From SAR324 cluster bacterium (GTDB lineage: Bacteria; SAR324; NAC60-12): a DNA stretch of 64,000 nucleotides. The stretch lies in assembly GCA_014382365.1 (NCBI GenBank), contig JACNJW010000039.1, positions 124,001-188,000 of the forward strand, written 5' to 3'. The notes beneath the pieces are model-generated. The model was given only the letters and a program-made list of their open reading frames with translations. It had not been told where the DNA came from and ran no database searches. Made by a program: the position numbers and the translations under genes. Below, piece by piece: positions 8,416-17,152 of this stretch (its first letter is position 1; each line of letters starts with the position of its first letter).

Positions 8416-9210
8416 ATGAAAGAACAAGCTATTCAAAGTCGTTTCCATGCAGCCCAGGTACTTGTGCGTGATGCGGGTCTTTATGCACTTCAGTGGTACA
8501 GAAAACTGGACAGTCTGCAGACAGAAAAAAAAGGACCTCAGGACTGGGTCAGTGAAGCGGACCGTGAAGTTGAAAATATGATTCGCAAACGTCTGTATAG
8601 TTTATTTCCGGAAGATGGATTTTTAGGTGAGGAAAGTGGTTTTCAAGACTTGGATGCAAAAGGAATCTGGGTCGTTGATCCCATCGATGGAACAAGCTGT
8701 TTTCTGAATGGATTGTCATCATGGTGTGTTTCTATTGCATACATCGTAGAGAATCAAATAGAGATAGGCTTAATTTACGCACCATGTACGGATGAATTGT
8801 TTGCAGTTCAACGGGGTGCCGGTGCGACCTTAAACGGTTTTCCAATGAAACCAAGTCAGGCAGGATCACTTGCTGAAGGAATAGTCGGGTTGGGATATTC
8901 ACCTAAAAGTTCGATTACAGCCACCCAAAAAGCATTTGATTATTTGTTTAATAATGGCGGTGTATTTCACGATATTGGTTCTGCAGCTTTAATGAATGCT
9001 TATGTTGCGGCAGGACGCTACATTGGATTTTATGAATTTCAGATAAATTCATGGGATTGTCTGGCAGGCATCGCCATGGTACGCGAAACCGGTGGCTGGA
9101 CAAATGACTTTTTAGCAGATGATGGACTGCGCACTGGGAATCCCCTTTTAACTGCAGCTCCCGGTGCGAAAGACGCAATGCAGAAGTTGTTTGCTGCAGC
9201 CGGACATTAA
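8416..9210 (+). CDS. Inositol-monophosphatase-family phosphatase
   Basis: 264 residues with all landmarks of the Mg-dependent IMPase/FBPase-like family. FLGEES near residue 70 supplies the metal-binding Glu, WVVDPIDGT near 86-94 supplies two Asp ligands, and INSWDCLAG near 213-221 supplies the third Asp. A following MVRETGG completes the C-terminal motif. Candidate substrates include inositol phosphate, histidinol phosphate (HisN) and PAP (CysQ), and motifs alone do not decide. It lies 29 bases upstream of glgX, so a sugar-phosphate role is plausible but only contextual. Confidence 0.85.
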   Translation: MKEQAIQSRFHAAQVLVRDAGLYALQWYRKLDSLQTEKKGPQDWVSEADREVENMIRKRLYSLFPEDGFLGEESGFQDLDAKGIWVVDPIDGTSCFLNGLSSWCVSIAYIVENQIEIGLIYAPCTDELFAVQRGAGATLNGFPMKPSQAGSLAEGIVGLGYSPKSSITATQKAFDYLFNNGGVFHDIGSAALMNAYVAAGRYIGFYEFQINSWDCLAGIAMVRETGGWTNDFLADDGLRTGNPLLTAAPGAKDAMQKLFAAAGH

Positions 9211-9239
9211 TTCTGTAGCGCTATTTTCCAGTCAGAGCA

Positions 9240-11318
9240 ATGTTTAAAGCAGTTCAACCGTTGTCAAATCCAAGTATGGGAGGAAGTTGGCAGGAAAACA
9301 GTTTAAGCTTTGGTCTGGTTGCTGAAAACGTAGTCAGCATCAGTTATTTGTTCTATCCCTATTTCCTTCCTCAGCAAAAAGCTACTCAGGATTTATTGGC
9401 CAAAGTAAAGTTGGATGCTAAGTTTCAAACCGGTGATGTCTGGGGTTGGCAGGCTGATTTGCCAGCAGGCTTGTTGACTTCTATGTCATATCTAATACAG
9501 CTTGAAAAAGCAGACGGCAGTACACAATTTGTTATTGATCCTTTTGCAAGAGAAAGCCTCGGTGGTGAGTTTTGGGGGCAGCCTCTTGGTTTTGAAGTGA
9601 GTGTCGATGCATTGCAACTCAGAGTAGTTTCTCGTCTGAAGAAACAGTATTTTCAGGGTCTGCGGCGATTACCGGTACTGCGTCGGCAAGATTCTCCAAC
9701 TGAAGAAGCTACTCTTCGCCCTTCAGCTCCTAATCATCGAATGGAAGATAGTATTGTTTATGAATGTCATGTCCGCGGAATGACCAGCAGTCCTTCCAGT
9801 ACAGTCAGTAATTCTGCACATTCCGGAACATTTCAGGGACTTGTTGACTGTATTCCGTATTTGAAGAAGCTTGGGGTGACAACTCTGGAACTCTTGCCGG
9901 TATTTGACTTTGATGAAAATGAGAACTCTTTTTTTGCTGCAGAAAATGAGAGTCCGTTACTAAATTACTGGGGTTATTCTCCACTTCAGTTTTTTGCACC
10001 AAAACAAAATTATGCTGCCGATTGGGAGGATCCTGTGCAGGAATTTAAAGAGTTGGTTGATAAATTACATCAGGCCGGTCTGGAAATCTGGTTGGACGTC
10101 GTTTTTAACCATACTGCAGAATTTGGCCAGAATGGCCCTCAAGATCATTTTAAATCACTGGCACCGTCTCAGTTGTATTTACAGGACAAAGACGGTTCAT
10201 TCTCAAATTATTCCGGTTGCGGAAATACACTGAAATGTGCACATCCAACTACCAGACGCCTGATTCGGGACAGCCTGATTTACTGGTCACATGAGATGGG
10301 TGTTGATGGATTCCGCTTTGATCTTGCTTCGATTCTCAATCGTGATGCATCAGGAAACAGTTTGGATTTTCCCCAGTTGCTATGGGAATTAAGAAATGAT
10401 CCTGCATTGAAAAATATAAAATTGATTTCAGAACCCTGGGATGCAGCAGGCGCTTATGAACTTGGTAAAGCTGCAGCTTATGCAGACTGGACAGAATGGA
10501 ATGACCGTTATCGAGACACAATACGTCGTGCGGTACGCGGTGAAGACGACATGATGGGGGCCTTGAAAGACTCTCTGCTGGGTAGCCCCAGTATTTTTGG
10601 CTCAACTAAAAAAGGAAGAAGAGGCAGTCTCAATTTTATCACATCTCATGACGGTATGACACTAATGGATTTGGTCTCATACAATAATAAACACAACGAA
10701 AATAACGCAGAAGAGAATAAAGACGGCCATCATGACGATTTTTCTGTAAACTGCGGCATAGAAGGCAAAACTGATAATCAGGAAATACTGGACTTGCGCT
10801 TCAGAAAGTTACGCATGTTTCACTGCCTGTTACAGTTGTCAAACGGAATACCCATGCTGGTGGCTGGCGATGAGTTTGGCAGGACACAGCATGGAAATAA
10901 CAATGCATATTGTCATGATTCAGTAATAAGCTGGCTGGATTGGACTCTGACTAAAACGAACTCACAATTGTTGAATTTTACTCAACACATGATTGCTTTA
11001 AGGAAACAATATGCTTCTTTTTTGTTTGCAGAGAATAGTAAATATCGCTGGTTTAATGCCGCAGGAGGAGCAGAAGAATTGGCACCTTACGTGAGAACTC
11101 TGCATTTTGAAGTTAGAAACTCAGCATGGCCGGATCTGGTAATGCGTATCCTGATCAACTGTTTTGAACAACCGGTACAATTTGTGTTGCCCAAAGAAAC
11201 TGCATGGAAAGTTCTAATAGATACAGACAAAAAACCTGCAGAATATCTTCCGCCTGTTGCTGGTATTGCCTGGTTATCTGGTTTTTCTGTACAAGTATTG
11301 AGAGGAACATTAATTTAA
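9240..11318 (+). CDS. glgX: Glycogen debranching enzyme (isoamylase-type GH13)
   Basis: 692 residues with the GlgX/TreX layout. An N-terminal CBM48-like beta domain occupies ~1-150, followed by a GH13 TIM barrel with region I DVVFNHTAE, region II DGFRFDLAS (nucleophile Asp), region III KLISEPWDAAG (acid/base Glu) and region IV FITSHDGMTL (third Asp). A C-terminal beta domain ends the protein. The loop YNNKHNENNAEENKDGHHDD is typical of GlgX. It hydrolyses alpha-1,6 branches of glycogen limit dextrin in the cytoplasm. No glgA/B/C/P is in the window, so only the phosphatase upstream is a possible co-transcribed partner. Confidence 0.92.
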   Translation: MFKAVQPLSNPSMGGSWQENSLSFGLVAENVVSISYLFYPYFLPQQKATQDLLAKVKLDAKFQTGDVWGWQADLPAGLLTSMSYLIQLEKADGSTQFVIDPFARESLGGEFWGQPLGFEVSVDALQLRVVSRLKKQYFQGLRRLPVLRRQDSPTEEATLRPSAPNHRMEDSIVYECHVRGMTSSPSSTVSNSAHSGTFQGLVDCIPYLKKLGVTTLELLPVFDFDENENSFFAAENESPLLNYWGYSPLQFFAPKQNYAADWEDPVQEFKELVDKLHQAGLEIWLDVVFNHTAEFGQNGPQDHFKSLAPSQLYLQDKDGSFSNYSGCGNTLKCAHPTTRRLIRDSLIYWSHEMGVDGFRFDLASILNRDASGNSLDFPQLLWELRNDPALKNIKLISEPWDAAGAYELGKAAAYADWTEWNDRYRDTIRRAVRGEDDMMGALKDSLLGSPSIFGSTKKGRRGSLNFITSHDGMTLMDLVSYNNKHNENNAEENKDGHHDDFSVNCGIEGKTDNQEILDLRFRKLRMFHCLLQLSNGIPMLVAGDEFGRTQHGNNNAYCHDSVISWLDWTLTKTNSQLLNFTQHMIALRKQYASFLFAENSKYRWFNAAGGAEELAPYVRTLHFEVRNSAWPDLVMRILINCFEQPVQFVLPKETAWKVLIDTDKKPAEYLPPVAGIAWLSGFSVQVLRGTLI

Positions 11319-11361
11319 GTCCAGAGAACTGGTATACAAACTTATAATTTGAGGAGAATGG

Positions 11362-11934
11362 ATGTCCAAAATTAAAAAACATGTTTCTGCCCTGGGTCCG
11401 GAATACAGTGAAAAAATGAAAAGCCGCTATGCAGAAAAAGTTAAACCATCCGGGAAAATTTATTCAAAAACCGATCGCCGTGAAAACCGTGTAACTGCTG
11501 ATTTGCCTGCAGAATCTCTGCAGGAAGAAAAAAATAAGTTTGCATATCAGGGTGGATGTTTATGCGGAGCTGTAAGATTCAGTATAAGCGGGAAATTACG
11601 ACACGTTATTAATTGTCACTGCGGGCAGTGTCTACATACTCATGGACATTATGCGGCCTATACGTCTGTTGACAAAAAGGAGTTTCAGTTGGTTAATGAT
11701 GGCGGACTGAAATGGTTTCGCTCCTCTAACGAAGCTAGAAGAGGTTTTTGTCAGGAATGTGGTGCAAGTCTTTTTTTTGAACGATTAGGCGGGTGTAAGA
11801 TCAGTATTGCTGCCGGGATGCTGGATTCTTCAAAAGGACTAAAAACGGTGGAGCATATTTTTGTTGCTGACAAACCTGATTATTATGAAATTGAGGATGA
11901 TCTGCAAAAATTTTCTCAATACTACAACAGATAA
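11362..11934 (+). CDS. GFA/CENP-V-type zinc protein
   Basis: 190 residues. A basic, unconserved N-terminal extension of ~55 residues precedes a GFA (glutathione-dependent formaldehyde-activating, Mss4-like) domain. Zinc ligands are visible as GGCLCGAVRF, NCHCGQC and FCQECGASLF, with the typical ISIAAGMLD near the end. A GAGGAG ribosome site precedes the ATG. The family includes glutathione S-hydroxymethyl transferases, but most members have no proven substrate, so I do not name an enzyme. It ends convergent with queA, about 200 bases away across the REP-like pair. Confidence 0.85.
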   Translation: MSKIKKHVSALGPEYSEKMKSRYAEKVKPSGKIYSKTDRRENRVTADLPAESLQEEKNKFAYQGGCLCGAVRFSISGKLRHVINCHCGQCLHTHGHYAAYTSVDKKEFQLVNDGGLKWFRSSNEARRGFCQECGASLFFERLGGCKISIAAGMLDSSKGLKTVEHIFVADKPDYYEIEDDLQKFSQYYNR

Positions 11935-12012
11935 CATGAAAGCGATTCGGAGTTATAAAGACTGTTTTTAATTTAATTTGATGGTTTCGTTAAAAGTCTG
12001 CAATCCACATTA

Positions 12013-12093
12013 TCATTCCTATCGTAGGGAGAAATTTTAACAATATTAGTGTGTGAACTTATCCTGGATTTATCGCTGCGCTCGGAATGAGAC
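12013..12093. repeat. Inverted pair of degraded REP-like elements
   Basis: In the 203-base gap between the convergent GFA and queA genes, 12013-12035 reads TCATTCCTATCGTAGGGAG and continues to GAAAT. The reverse complement of 12068-12093 reads GTCTCATTCCGAGCGCAGCG followed by ATAAAT. Both are variants of the common intergenic repeat GTCATTTCGAGCGNAGCGAG-AAATC. A better-preserved copy is at 26512. Placed head to head, the two could form an imperfect hairpin ending both transcripts, as in BIME structures. Confidence 0.5.
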
Positions 12094-12137
12094 TATTTTT
12101 GTTCTTTACACATGTTAAGCTAATTTTTTAGCAAATA

Positions 12138-13190
12138 TCACAATATCAACATACAATCTCCATAACTGAAAAAACGGTATTTATTCTCAACAGCCTGTTG
12201 ATATGCGTTTAATAAATTATCCCGTCCACAGAAGGCAGAGACCAGGAGCATCAGTGTAGATTTAGGAAGGTGAAAATTGGTGAGCAGTCCATCTATCATG
12301 CTGAAATTATAGGTTGGATAAATAAATATATCAGTCCAGCCGGTGTTGTTTTGAAAATTTTGCCGGGCTATTGTTTCCAAAACACGGACACTTGTTGTGC
12401 CCAGACTAATTATCTGCTGCTTATTCTGCTGTATTCTTTGCAGCCGATTTAGAGTTTCACTGGAAACTGAAAAATATTCAGCATGCATTGTGTGTTTGCG
12501 AATATCTTCATGTTCAATTGATGAAAAAGTTCCGAGGCCAACGTGTAGAGTGACTTCTATAACTTCAATTCCACGATTCCTGATTTGATTTATAATTTCC
12601 GGAGTAAAGTGTAACCCGGCAGTTGGAGCTGCAATTGCGCCAGGTTCTGAAGCATAACAGGTTTGGTAACGTTTGCGATCTTCTGCATTCTGAAAAGCAC
12701 TGGCATTTCGCCGTTCAATATAAGGAGGTAATGGAGGCAGGCCTACTTCCTCCAAACGAATTTTTAGCAGTTCCGGTTCTTCGAACTCTAAAAGCCATTC
12801 TCCATTTTCCAACCTTTGCAGTGCTTTTGCCAAAATCAAACCATCGCAAAATTCAAGTCGTTCTGAAACTTTTATCCTGCCGGCTTTACGGACTATTGCA
12901 CTCCATTGTCCTGCTTCATTTTCTGCAATCAGCAAAGCCTCTATTATTGCCCCAGTTTTGCGTTTTCCTGGTATACGTGCAGGCAGTACCCTGGTGTTGT
13001 TAATTACCAAACAGGAAGATTCAGGAAGTAGAGAAACAATTTCAGTAAAATTATGATGTGTAACTATGCCGCTTTGGCGATCAAGCATCAGCATTCGTGA
13101 TTGATCACGTAGTTTTGCGGGGTGCTGGGCAATTAATGACTCTGGAAGCTCATAATCATATGAGCTTAACTGCCAGTCTTTGGAAGGCAT
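12138..13190 (-). CDS. queA: S-adenosylmethionine:tRNA ribosyltransferase-isomerase
   Basis: 350 residues, the usual QueA length. The start SSYDYELPESLIAQHPAKLR and the internal SRMLMLDRQSG, TAGLHFTPE, LHVGLGTF and FIYPTYNFSMIDGLLTNFHL blocks are diagnostic. QueA transfers the ribosyl group of SAM to preQ1 in tRNA, giving epoxyqueuosine in the anticodon of Asn, Asp, His and Tyr tRNAs. It is the last gene of a minus-strand series with fliN 78 bases upstream. No tgt or yajC is adjacent. Confidence 0.95.
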   Translation of the reverse strand: MPSKDWQLSSYDYELPESLIAQHPAKLRDQSRMLMLDRQSGIVTHHNFTEIVSLLPESSCLVINNTRVLPARIPGKRKTGAIIEALLIAENEAGQWSAIVRKAGRIKVSERLEFCDGLILAKALQRLENGEWLLEFEEPELLKIRLEEVGLPPLPPYIERRNASAFQNAEDRKRYQTCYASEPGAIAAPTAGLHFTPEIINQIRNRGIEVIEVTLHVGLGTFSSIEHEDIRKHTMHAEYFSVSSETLNRLQRIQQNKQQIISLGTTSVRVLETIARQNFQNNTGWTDIFIYPTYNFSMIDGLLTNFHLPKSTLMLLVSAFCGRDNLLNAYQQAVENKYRFFSYGDCMLIL

Positions 13191-13268
13191 CAGGATTCAG
13201 ATCAGGTGAAAAATGGGTTTTAGAATTAGGTAAAAATATTTAATTTTGCTTACAGCAGTATCAAACTG

Positions 13269-13817
13269 TTAATTGGATTTATTCATCTCACCCATTTGCT
13301 TCACCCTTTGTTCCGGTGGAATAACATGCTTAATTTTTGCAGCAAATTTTTCATTTGTAATTACTACATCTCCCTGTGCCATCAATTTGCCATCGACAAA
13401 AATGTCCAGACTTTCACCAACTAATCGATGTAACTCAAGGACAGAGCCTTGACCAAGTGAAAGTATATCGTTGACCGATAATTTTACTCGTCCTACCTCC
13501 AATGTCATTGTTAGAGGCATTTCCAGCAAAAATTTCACATCAACACCTTCCTCATCGGTTGGAGTGTCACCTAGTGCTCCTGAGTCCCCTGCTGCAGATT
13601 CAAGCATTTCGTCAAGATTATCGTCTGAAGAATCTGTTTTTTCTGTTACCAGAGCACTTAGATCTCCACTTTGAGCAATCTCTTCCGGACTGGACTGCTG
13701 ATTCTCCATCTCACTCATCAAAGAATCAAGATCATCTTCAGGGTTTCCTGAATCTTCTGATTCAAGAGCCCCTTCAGCGGAATTATCTTGCTCATCATTC
13801 AAATCTTCATCAGCCAT
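13269..13817 (-). CDS. fliN: Flagellar motor switch protein FliN
   Basis: 182 residues. The first ~95 are a highly acidic, Ser/Asp/Glu-rich extension. The C-terminal ~85 form a SpoA/FliMN domain with MPLTMTLEVGRVKLSVNDIL, LGQGSVLELHRLVGE and VDGKLMAQGDVVI. FliN forms the bottom of the C-ring and sets rotation sense with FliM and FliG. E. coli FliN is about 137 residues, so the acidic tail makes this version longer. No other flagellar gene lies in the window, so it is detached from the usual fliM-fliN-fliP context. FliY-type fusions are ruled out because there is no CheC domain. Confidence 0.88.
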   Translation of the reverse strand: MADEDLNDEQDNSAEGALESEDSGNPEDDLDSLMSEMENQQSSPEEIAQSGDLSALVTEKTDSSDDNLDEMLESAAGDSGALGDTPTDEEGVDVKFLLEMPLTMTLEVGRVKLSVNDILSLGQGSVLELHRLVGESLDIFVDGKLMAQGDVVITNEKFAAKIKHVIPPEQRVKQMGEMNKSN

Positions 13818-13837
13818 TTTTACTCCATTTAATACTA

Positions 13838-14782
13838 TTATAAGTTGTATCTGTGAGACTCAATCACCCAGCATTTTCTATTTTGTAACTCATCCGGAGC
13901 ATCACATCCAGCAGGACTTTCAAAGTTTTTTTGTCCAAAAGAAAATATCAACTCGTCAGTTCTGTGATTTTGAGATCGGCCAGAATTGTCTGCATGATTA
14001 AATTCTGCAACACACTTAAATTTATCCTCAGTTAATTGTTCTACATGTCGAAGATTAAATTGGCAACTCCATTGACGACTATGACAAAAGTGCTGCAAAA
14101 GTGCTTCGGCAACCTGTTCCAAGCCTGACAAAAAAACTGATCCACGATAAGCGGAGCCGTAAATGTCACCCTGCTTACGGCTGGCAATAAATTTTGGGAT
14201 TTCATCCGCAGTCAGATGTCCATATGAACTGCCACCAGGAAAGTCAATCATGGTTGCAGCAAAACGATGTCCTCCAAGGTGGCTGCTGTCCCAAACTTCA
14301 ACAGCTAAATTGTGTTTTAAAACTTGTTGGCGCATTTTGTCGGCAAGTTTCTGTCCAAACTTGGCACAGCATTTATCATGCCTCCCGTGGGTACAAATAA
14401 AAATCTGTTCCTGCCTGAGCTTCTCTGCAGAGATGCTGTTGTATTTTTCAGACTGAAAATGTGCTTCTAAAACCTCTTTGATACTCCCCGGCTGTATTTT
14501 TGAGTAGTACCATTGTCCTGGATAGATAAATATTTCAACGGTTTCATGTTCTAATCCGGCCTGACTGACAAGACGAATACTGATTTTTCCGTTGATTATG
14601 TTCTGATTTTTCAGCCATTTTTTTAAACCCTGCGGAAATCCGCCGCCAGATTCGAGAGCTTCATATTTCCAGAATCTTTTGGGCCAACTGATAAAAACAA
14701 AATGATCTGCAGATGGAGCAGTGCCTGCCAGAGGTTCGGAAGAATTTTGAGTCAACACACTGCAAAACTTAGTTTCACTCAT
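13838..14782 (-). CDS. Sucrase/ferredoxin-like thioredoxin-fold protein
   Basis: 314 residues of the Suc_Fer-like family. The central FICTHGRHDKCCAKFG, VEVWDSSHLGGHRFAATMI and the following GHLTADEIPKF block correspond to a thioredoxin-like [2Fe-2S] ferredoxin fold, in which Cys and His residues (CTHG-x4-CC, HLGGH) are candidate cluster ligands. The N-terminal third lacks recognisable motifs. Genes on both sides are close (20 bases to fliN, 39 bases to the ABC ATPase), so it is likely co-transcribed with them. The physiological redox partner is unknown; the name 'sucrase' is historical and implies no sugar activity. Confidence 0.75.
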   Translation of the reverse strand: MSETKFCSVLTQNSSEPLAGTAPSADHFVFISWPKRFWKYEALESGGGFPQGLKKWLKNQNIINGKISIRLVSQAGLEHETVEIFIYPGQWYYSKIQPGSIKEVLEAHFQSEKYNSISAEKLRQEQIFICTHGRHDKCCAKFGQKLADKMRQQVLKHNLAVEVWDSSHLGGHRFAATMIDFPGGSSYGHLTADEIPKFIASRKQGDIYGSAYRGSVFLSGLEQVAEALLQHFCHSRQWSCQFNLRHVEQLTEDKFKCVAEFNHADNSGRSQNHRTDELIFSFGQKNFESPAGCDAPDELQNRKCWVIESHRYNL

Positions 14783-14821
14783 TTTTAAATACCGGACTTG
14801 TTAAGGTTAAGACTTTAAGCA

Positions 14822-15877
14822 TCAAGATGAACTAACAAAATCTAAGGGGCGAAAACAGGCAACTTGATGAACAAATTGTTCAGTTTCTTTACTTGCAGCC
14901 ATTGCAGAATTAGTCTGTAAATTTTGAAGAACAGGATTTTCGTTTCTGCAGATATCTTCAGCAAAAGGACAACGTGAAGCATAGGAACAGCCGCTGCCTG
15001 ATGTGCTGTCTGGAGAAATATCAAGCTGCTGAGACCGAGATGTCCTGGAACGGTCACTGCGTTCCAGAAACGGATCAGGTCTTGGAACTGCAGCCATTAA
15101 TGCTCTGGTATATGGATGTTGTGCATGATTAAACAAATCAATGGTTGGAGCTGTTTCAACAACCTTTCCTGTATACATAACTGCAACTTTTGTAGTCATG
15201 TGTTTGACGATACTAAGATCATGACTGATAAAAAGGTAAGCCAGTCCATGTTGTTCACGTAAGTCCAGCATTAAATTCAGAACCTGTGCCTGTACAGAAA
15301 CATCTAATGCAGAAACCGGTTCATCTGCCACAATTAGTGCCGGTTTAGTGATCAATGCTCTGGCGATTGCAATCCGCTGTCTTTGTCCTCCAGAGAATTG
15401 ATGCGGAAACTTGTTTGCATCCGCAGGAGAAAGTCCCACATTATCCAGGGCTGTTGAAACGAGTTCCTGTCGTTTTTCAATAGTGATTTTTCCTAACAGA
15501 CTCAGTGGTTCAGCTACAATTTGTTCAACTGAATGCCGAGGATCAAGTGAACCATAAGGATCTTGAAAGATCATTTGCAAACCATGTCTCATCCTTCTTA
15601 ACTCTTCGGTACTTACAGAGTGTAGATTTTGTCCCTGAAAAATAATCTCACCGGATTGTGGAGCTTCGAGTGCCATTACAGTTCTGGCTAAAGTAGATTT
15701 TCCGCAGCCGGACTCTCCCACTATGCCAAAGCTTTCACCCGGGTTTACCATCAGGCTCACGCCGTCAAGTGCACGGAATGGTTGGGTTGTGCCAAATAAT
15801 TGTTGACGGGGAAGCCTGTACTCCCTGACGATATTCCGAATCTGGAGCAGGTGGTTTGTGTTTTTTTCCGGGATCAT
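14822..15877 (-). CDS. Oligopeptide/dipeptide-type ABC transporter ATPase (DppF/OppF-like)
   Basis: About 351 residues. Walker A is [12 protein letters not shown], the signature is HQFSGGQRQRIAIARAL, Walker B is LIVADEPVSALD, and the H-loop is LFISHDLSIVKHM. After the ATPase core comes the C-terminal oligo_HPY tail with a Cys-rich stretch, CSYASRCPFAEDIC, which can bind an Fe-S cluster in some members. The ATG at 15877 makes an ATGA overlap with the stop of the previous ATPase and has GAGGA upstream, so it is preferred to the ATG at 15904. The two ATPases form the heterodimer of a peptide/nickel-family importer, but no permease or binding protein follows. Confidence 0.88.
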   Translation of the reverse strand: MIPEKNTNHLLQIRNIVREYRLPRQQLFGTTQPFRALDGVSLMVNPGESFGIVGESGCGKSTLARTVMALEAPQSGEIIFQGQNLHSVSTEELRRMRHGLQMIFQDPYGSLDPRHSVEQIVAEPLSLLGKITIEKRQELVSTALDNVGLSPADANKFPHQFSGGQRQRIAIARALITKPALIVADEPVSALDVSVQAQVLNLMLDLREQHGLAYLFISHDLSIVKHMTTKVAVMYTGKVVETAPTIDLFNHAQHPYTRALMAAVPRPDPFLERSDRSRTSRSQQLDISPDSTSGSGCSYASRCPFAEDICRNENPVLQNLQTNSAMAASKETEQFVHQVACFRPLDFVSSS

Positions 15878-16875
15878 GATTTTTCCTCGTATGGAAAAAA
15901 ACAAGCTGTGCTGTGTCCTGCTCTCAGCAAAATTTCATGGGGAATTTCAGACGAGCATTTTGCTTTTGCCCTTGGGCAGCGATCTGCAAAAGCACATGCT
16001 GTGGAGCGTTCCCAATATTCCGGTACACGACCTGGAATTGTGGGTAATCTGTGTTTATGTGAACTAGCAGACATTAAGAAATGTTCATTATCATGCTTGT
16101 CTGCATCAGGTATGGAGGCAAAAAGTCCCCGTGTATAGGGATGTGACAAGTGTTGAAAAACATTTTTAGTAGAACCTTTTTCTATGATACGACCTGCATA
16201 CATAACCAGCATCTGGTCGGTATTTTCTGCCACAACTCCCAAATCATGAGTTATCAGCATCAAAGCCATATTTTCCTCAGAAACAAGTTCGGCAATCAAT
16301 GCCAGAATTTGCTCCTGGATTGTAACGTCTAAAGCAGTTGTTGGTTCATCCGCAATAATTAATTCCGGTTCACAGGCCATTGCAATCGCAATAACCACCC
16401 GTTGTCTTTGTCCTCCGGATAGTTGGTGCGGAAAAAGTGCACGTGAAAATTTATTGGCAGGAAGGCCGACGCGGTCCAGTACTTTCGACGCCTGCTGCTG
16501 TGACTGATGTCTGGATAAATTTTTGTGGAGCCTCAAACTTTCTGCTACCTGAAAACCAATAGAGAGGACAGGATTGAGTGCTGTCATTGGCTCCTGAAAA
16601 ATCATGCCTATTTTATTTCCTCTAATTTGACATAAATCTTTTTCAGCTAAATCCAGCAAATTCCTGCCAAAGACAACTTCACCTGTGGCCTTCATGTTTT
16701 CCGGTAATAAGCCCATGACAGCAAAGGCCATTAAGGACTTTCCGCAGCCGGATTCTCCAACTATCCCCAAACTCTGACCTTTCTCCAGTTCAAAATTCAG
16801 TTGATCCAAAATGTTGATAGAACCTGATTTGTGTTCCAGACACACGGATAAATTATTAACGGTCAGTAAATTCAA
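15874..16875 (-). CDS. Oligopeptide/dipeptide-type ABC transporter ATPase (DppD/OppD-like)
   Basis: 333 residues with Walker [14 protein letters not shown]-loop [12 protein letters not shown], signature [18 protein letters not shown], Walker [13 protein letters not shown] and H-loop [12 protein letters not shown]. The oligo_HPY C-terminus ends with [14 protein letters not shown]. It is the first gene of the minus-strand run continuing through the partner ATPase, the Suc_Fer-like gene, fliN and queA. The 277 bases upstream separate it from the divergent zinc-finger gene. Substrate cannot be read from ATPases; dipeptides, oligopeptides or nickel are possible. Confidence 0.88.
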   Translation of the reverse strand: MNLLTVNNLSVCLEHKSGSINILDQLNFELEKGQSLGIVGESGCGKSLMAFAVMGLLPENMKATGEVVFGRNLLDLAEKDLCQIRGNKIGMIFQEPMTALNPVLSIGFQVAESLRLHKNLSRHQSQQQASKVLDRVGLPANKFSRALFPHQLSGGQRQRVVIAIAMACEPELIIADEPTTALDVTIQEQILALIAELVSEENMALMLITHDLGVVAENTDQMLVMYAGRIIEKGSTKNVFQHLSHPYTRGLFASIPDADKHDNEHFLMSASSHKHRLPTIPGRVPEYWERSTACAFADRCPRAKAKCSSEIPHEILLRAGHSTACFFPYEEKS

Positions 16876-17032
16876 GTTAGGGGTGTCTTTGGAAAATTAA
16901 TTTATAAAGGAGCCTAGTTGATTACAAAAGCTGAAATAAAATTTTGAATACAATTTGCAGTTGATCTTATTTTGATTATTGGCAAGCTTTTTGGAAAGCA
17001 TACCTTATCAGGGCAATTTTTGCATTCAGAAA

Positions 17033-17060
17033 TTGACCATTTTGAGTATTCTGCTATTTA
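17033..17060 (+). promoter_or_regulatory. Possible sigma-70 promoter for the zinc-finger gene
   Basis: TTGACC at 17033 and TATTTA at 17055, 16 bases apart, lie 90 bases before the ATG at 17153. A small dyad GGAAAA-TCTT-TTTTCC followed by ATTTTT (17102-17123) lies in the presumed leader. The match is fair, not strong. Nothing else was seen in the 16876-17152 gap. Confidence 0.3.
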
Positions 17061-17152
17061 TTGTAGCTGAAATGAAAAATAATTTTAAATCTTAAGAAAG
17101 CGGAAAATCTTTTTTCCATTTTTGAAAAGAGAAACAACAAAGGTTTGAGACT

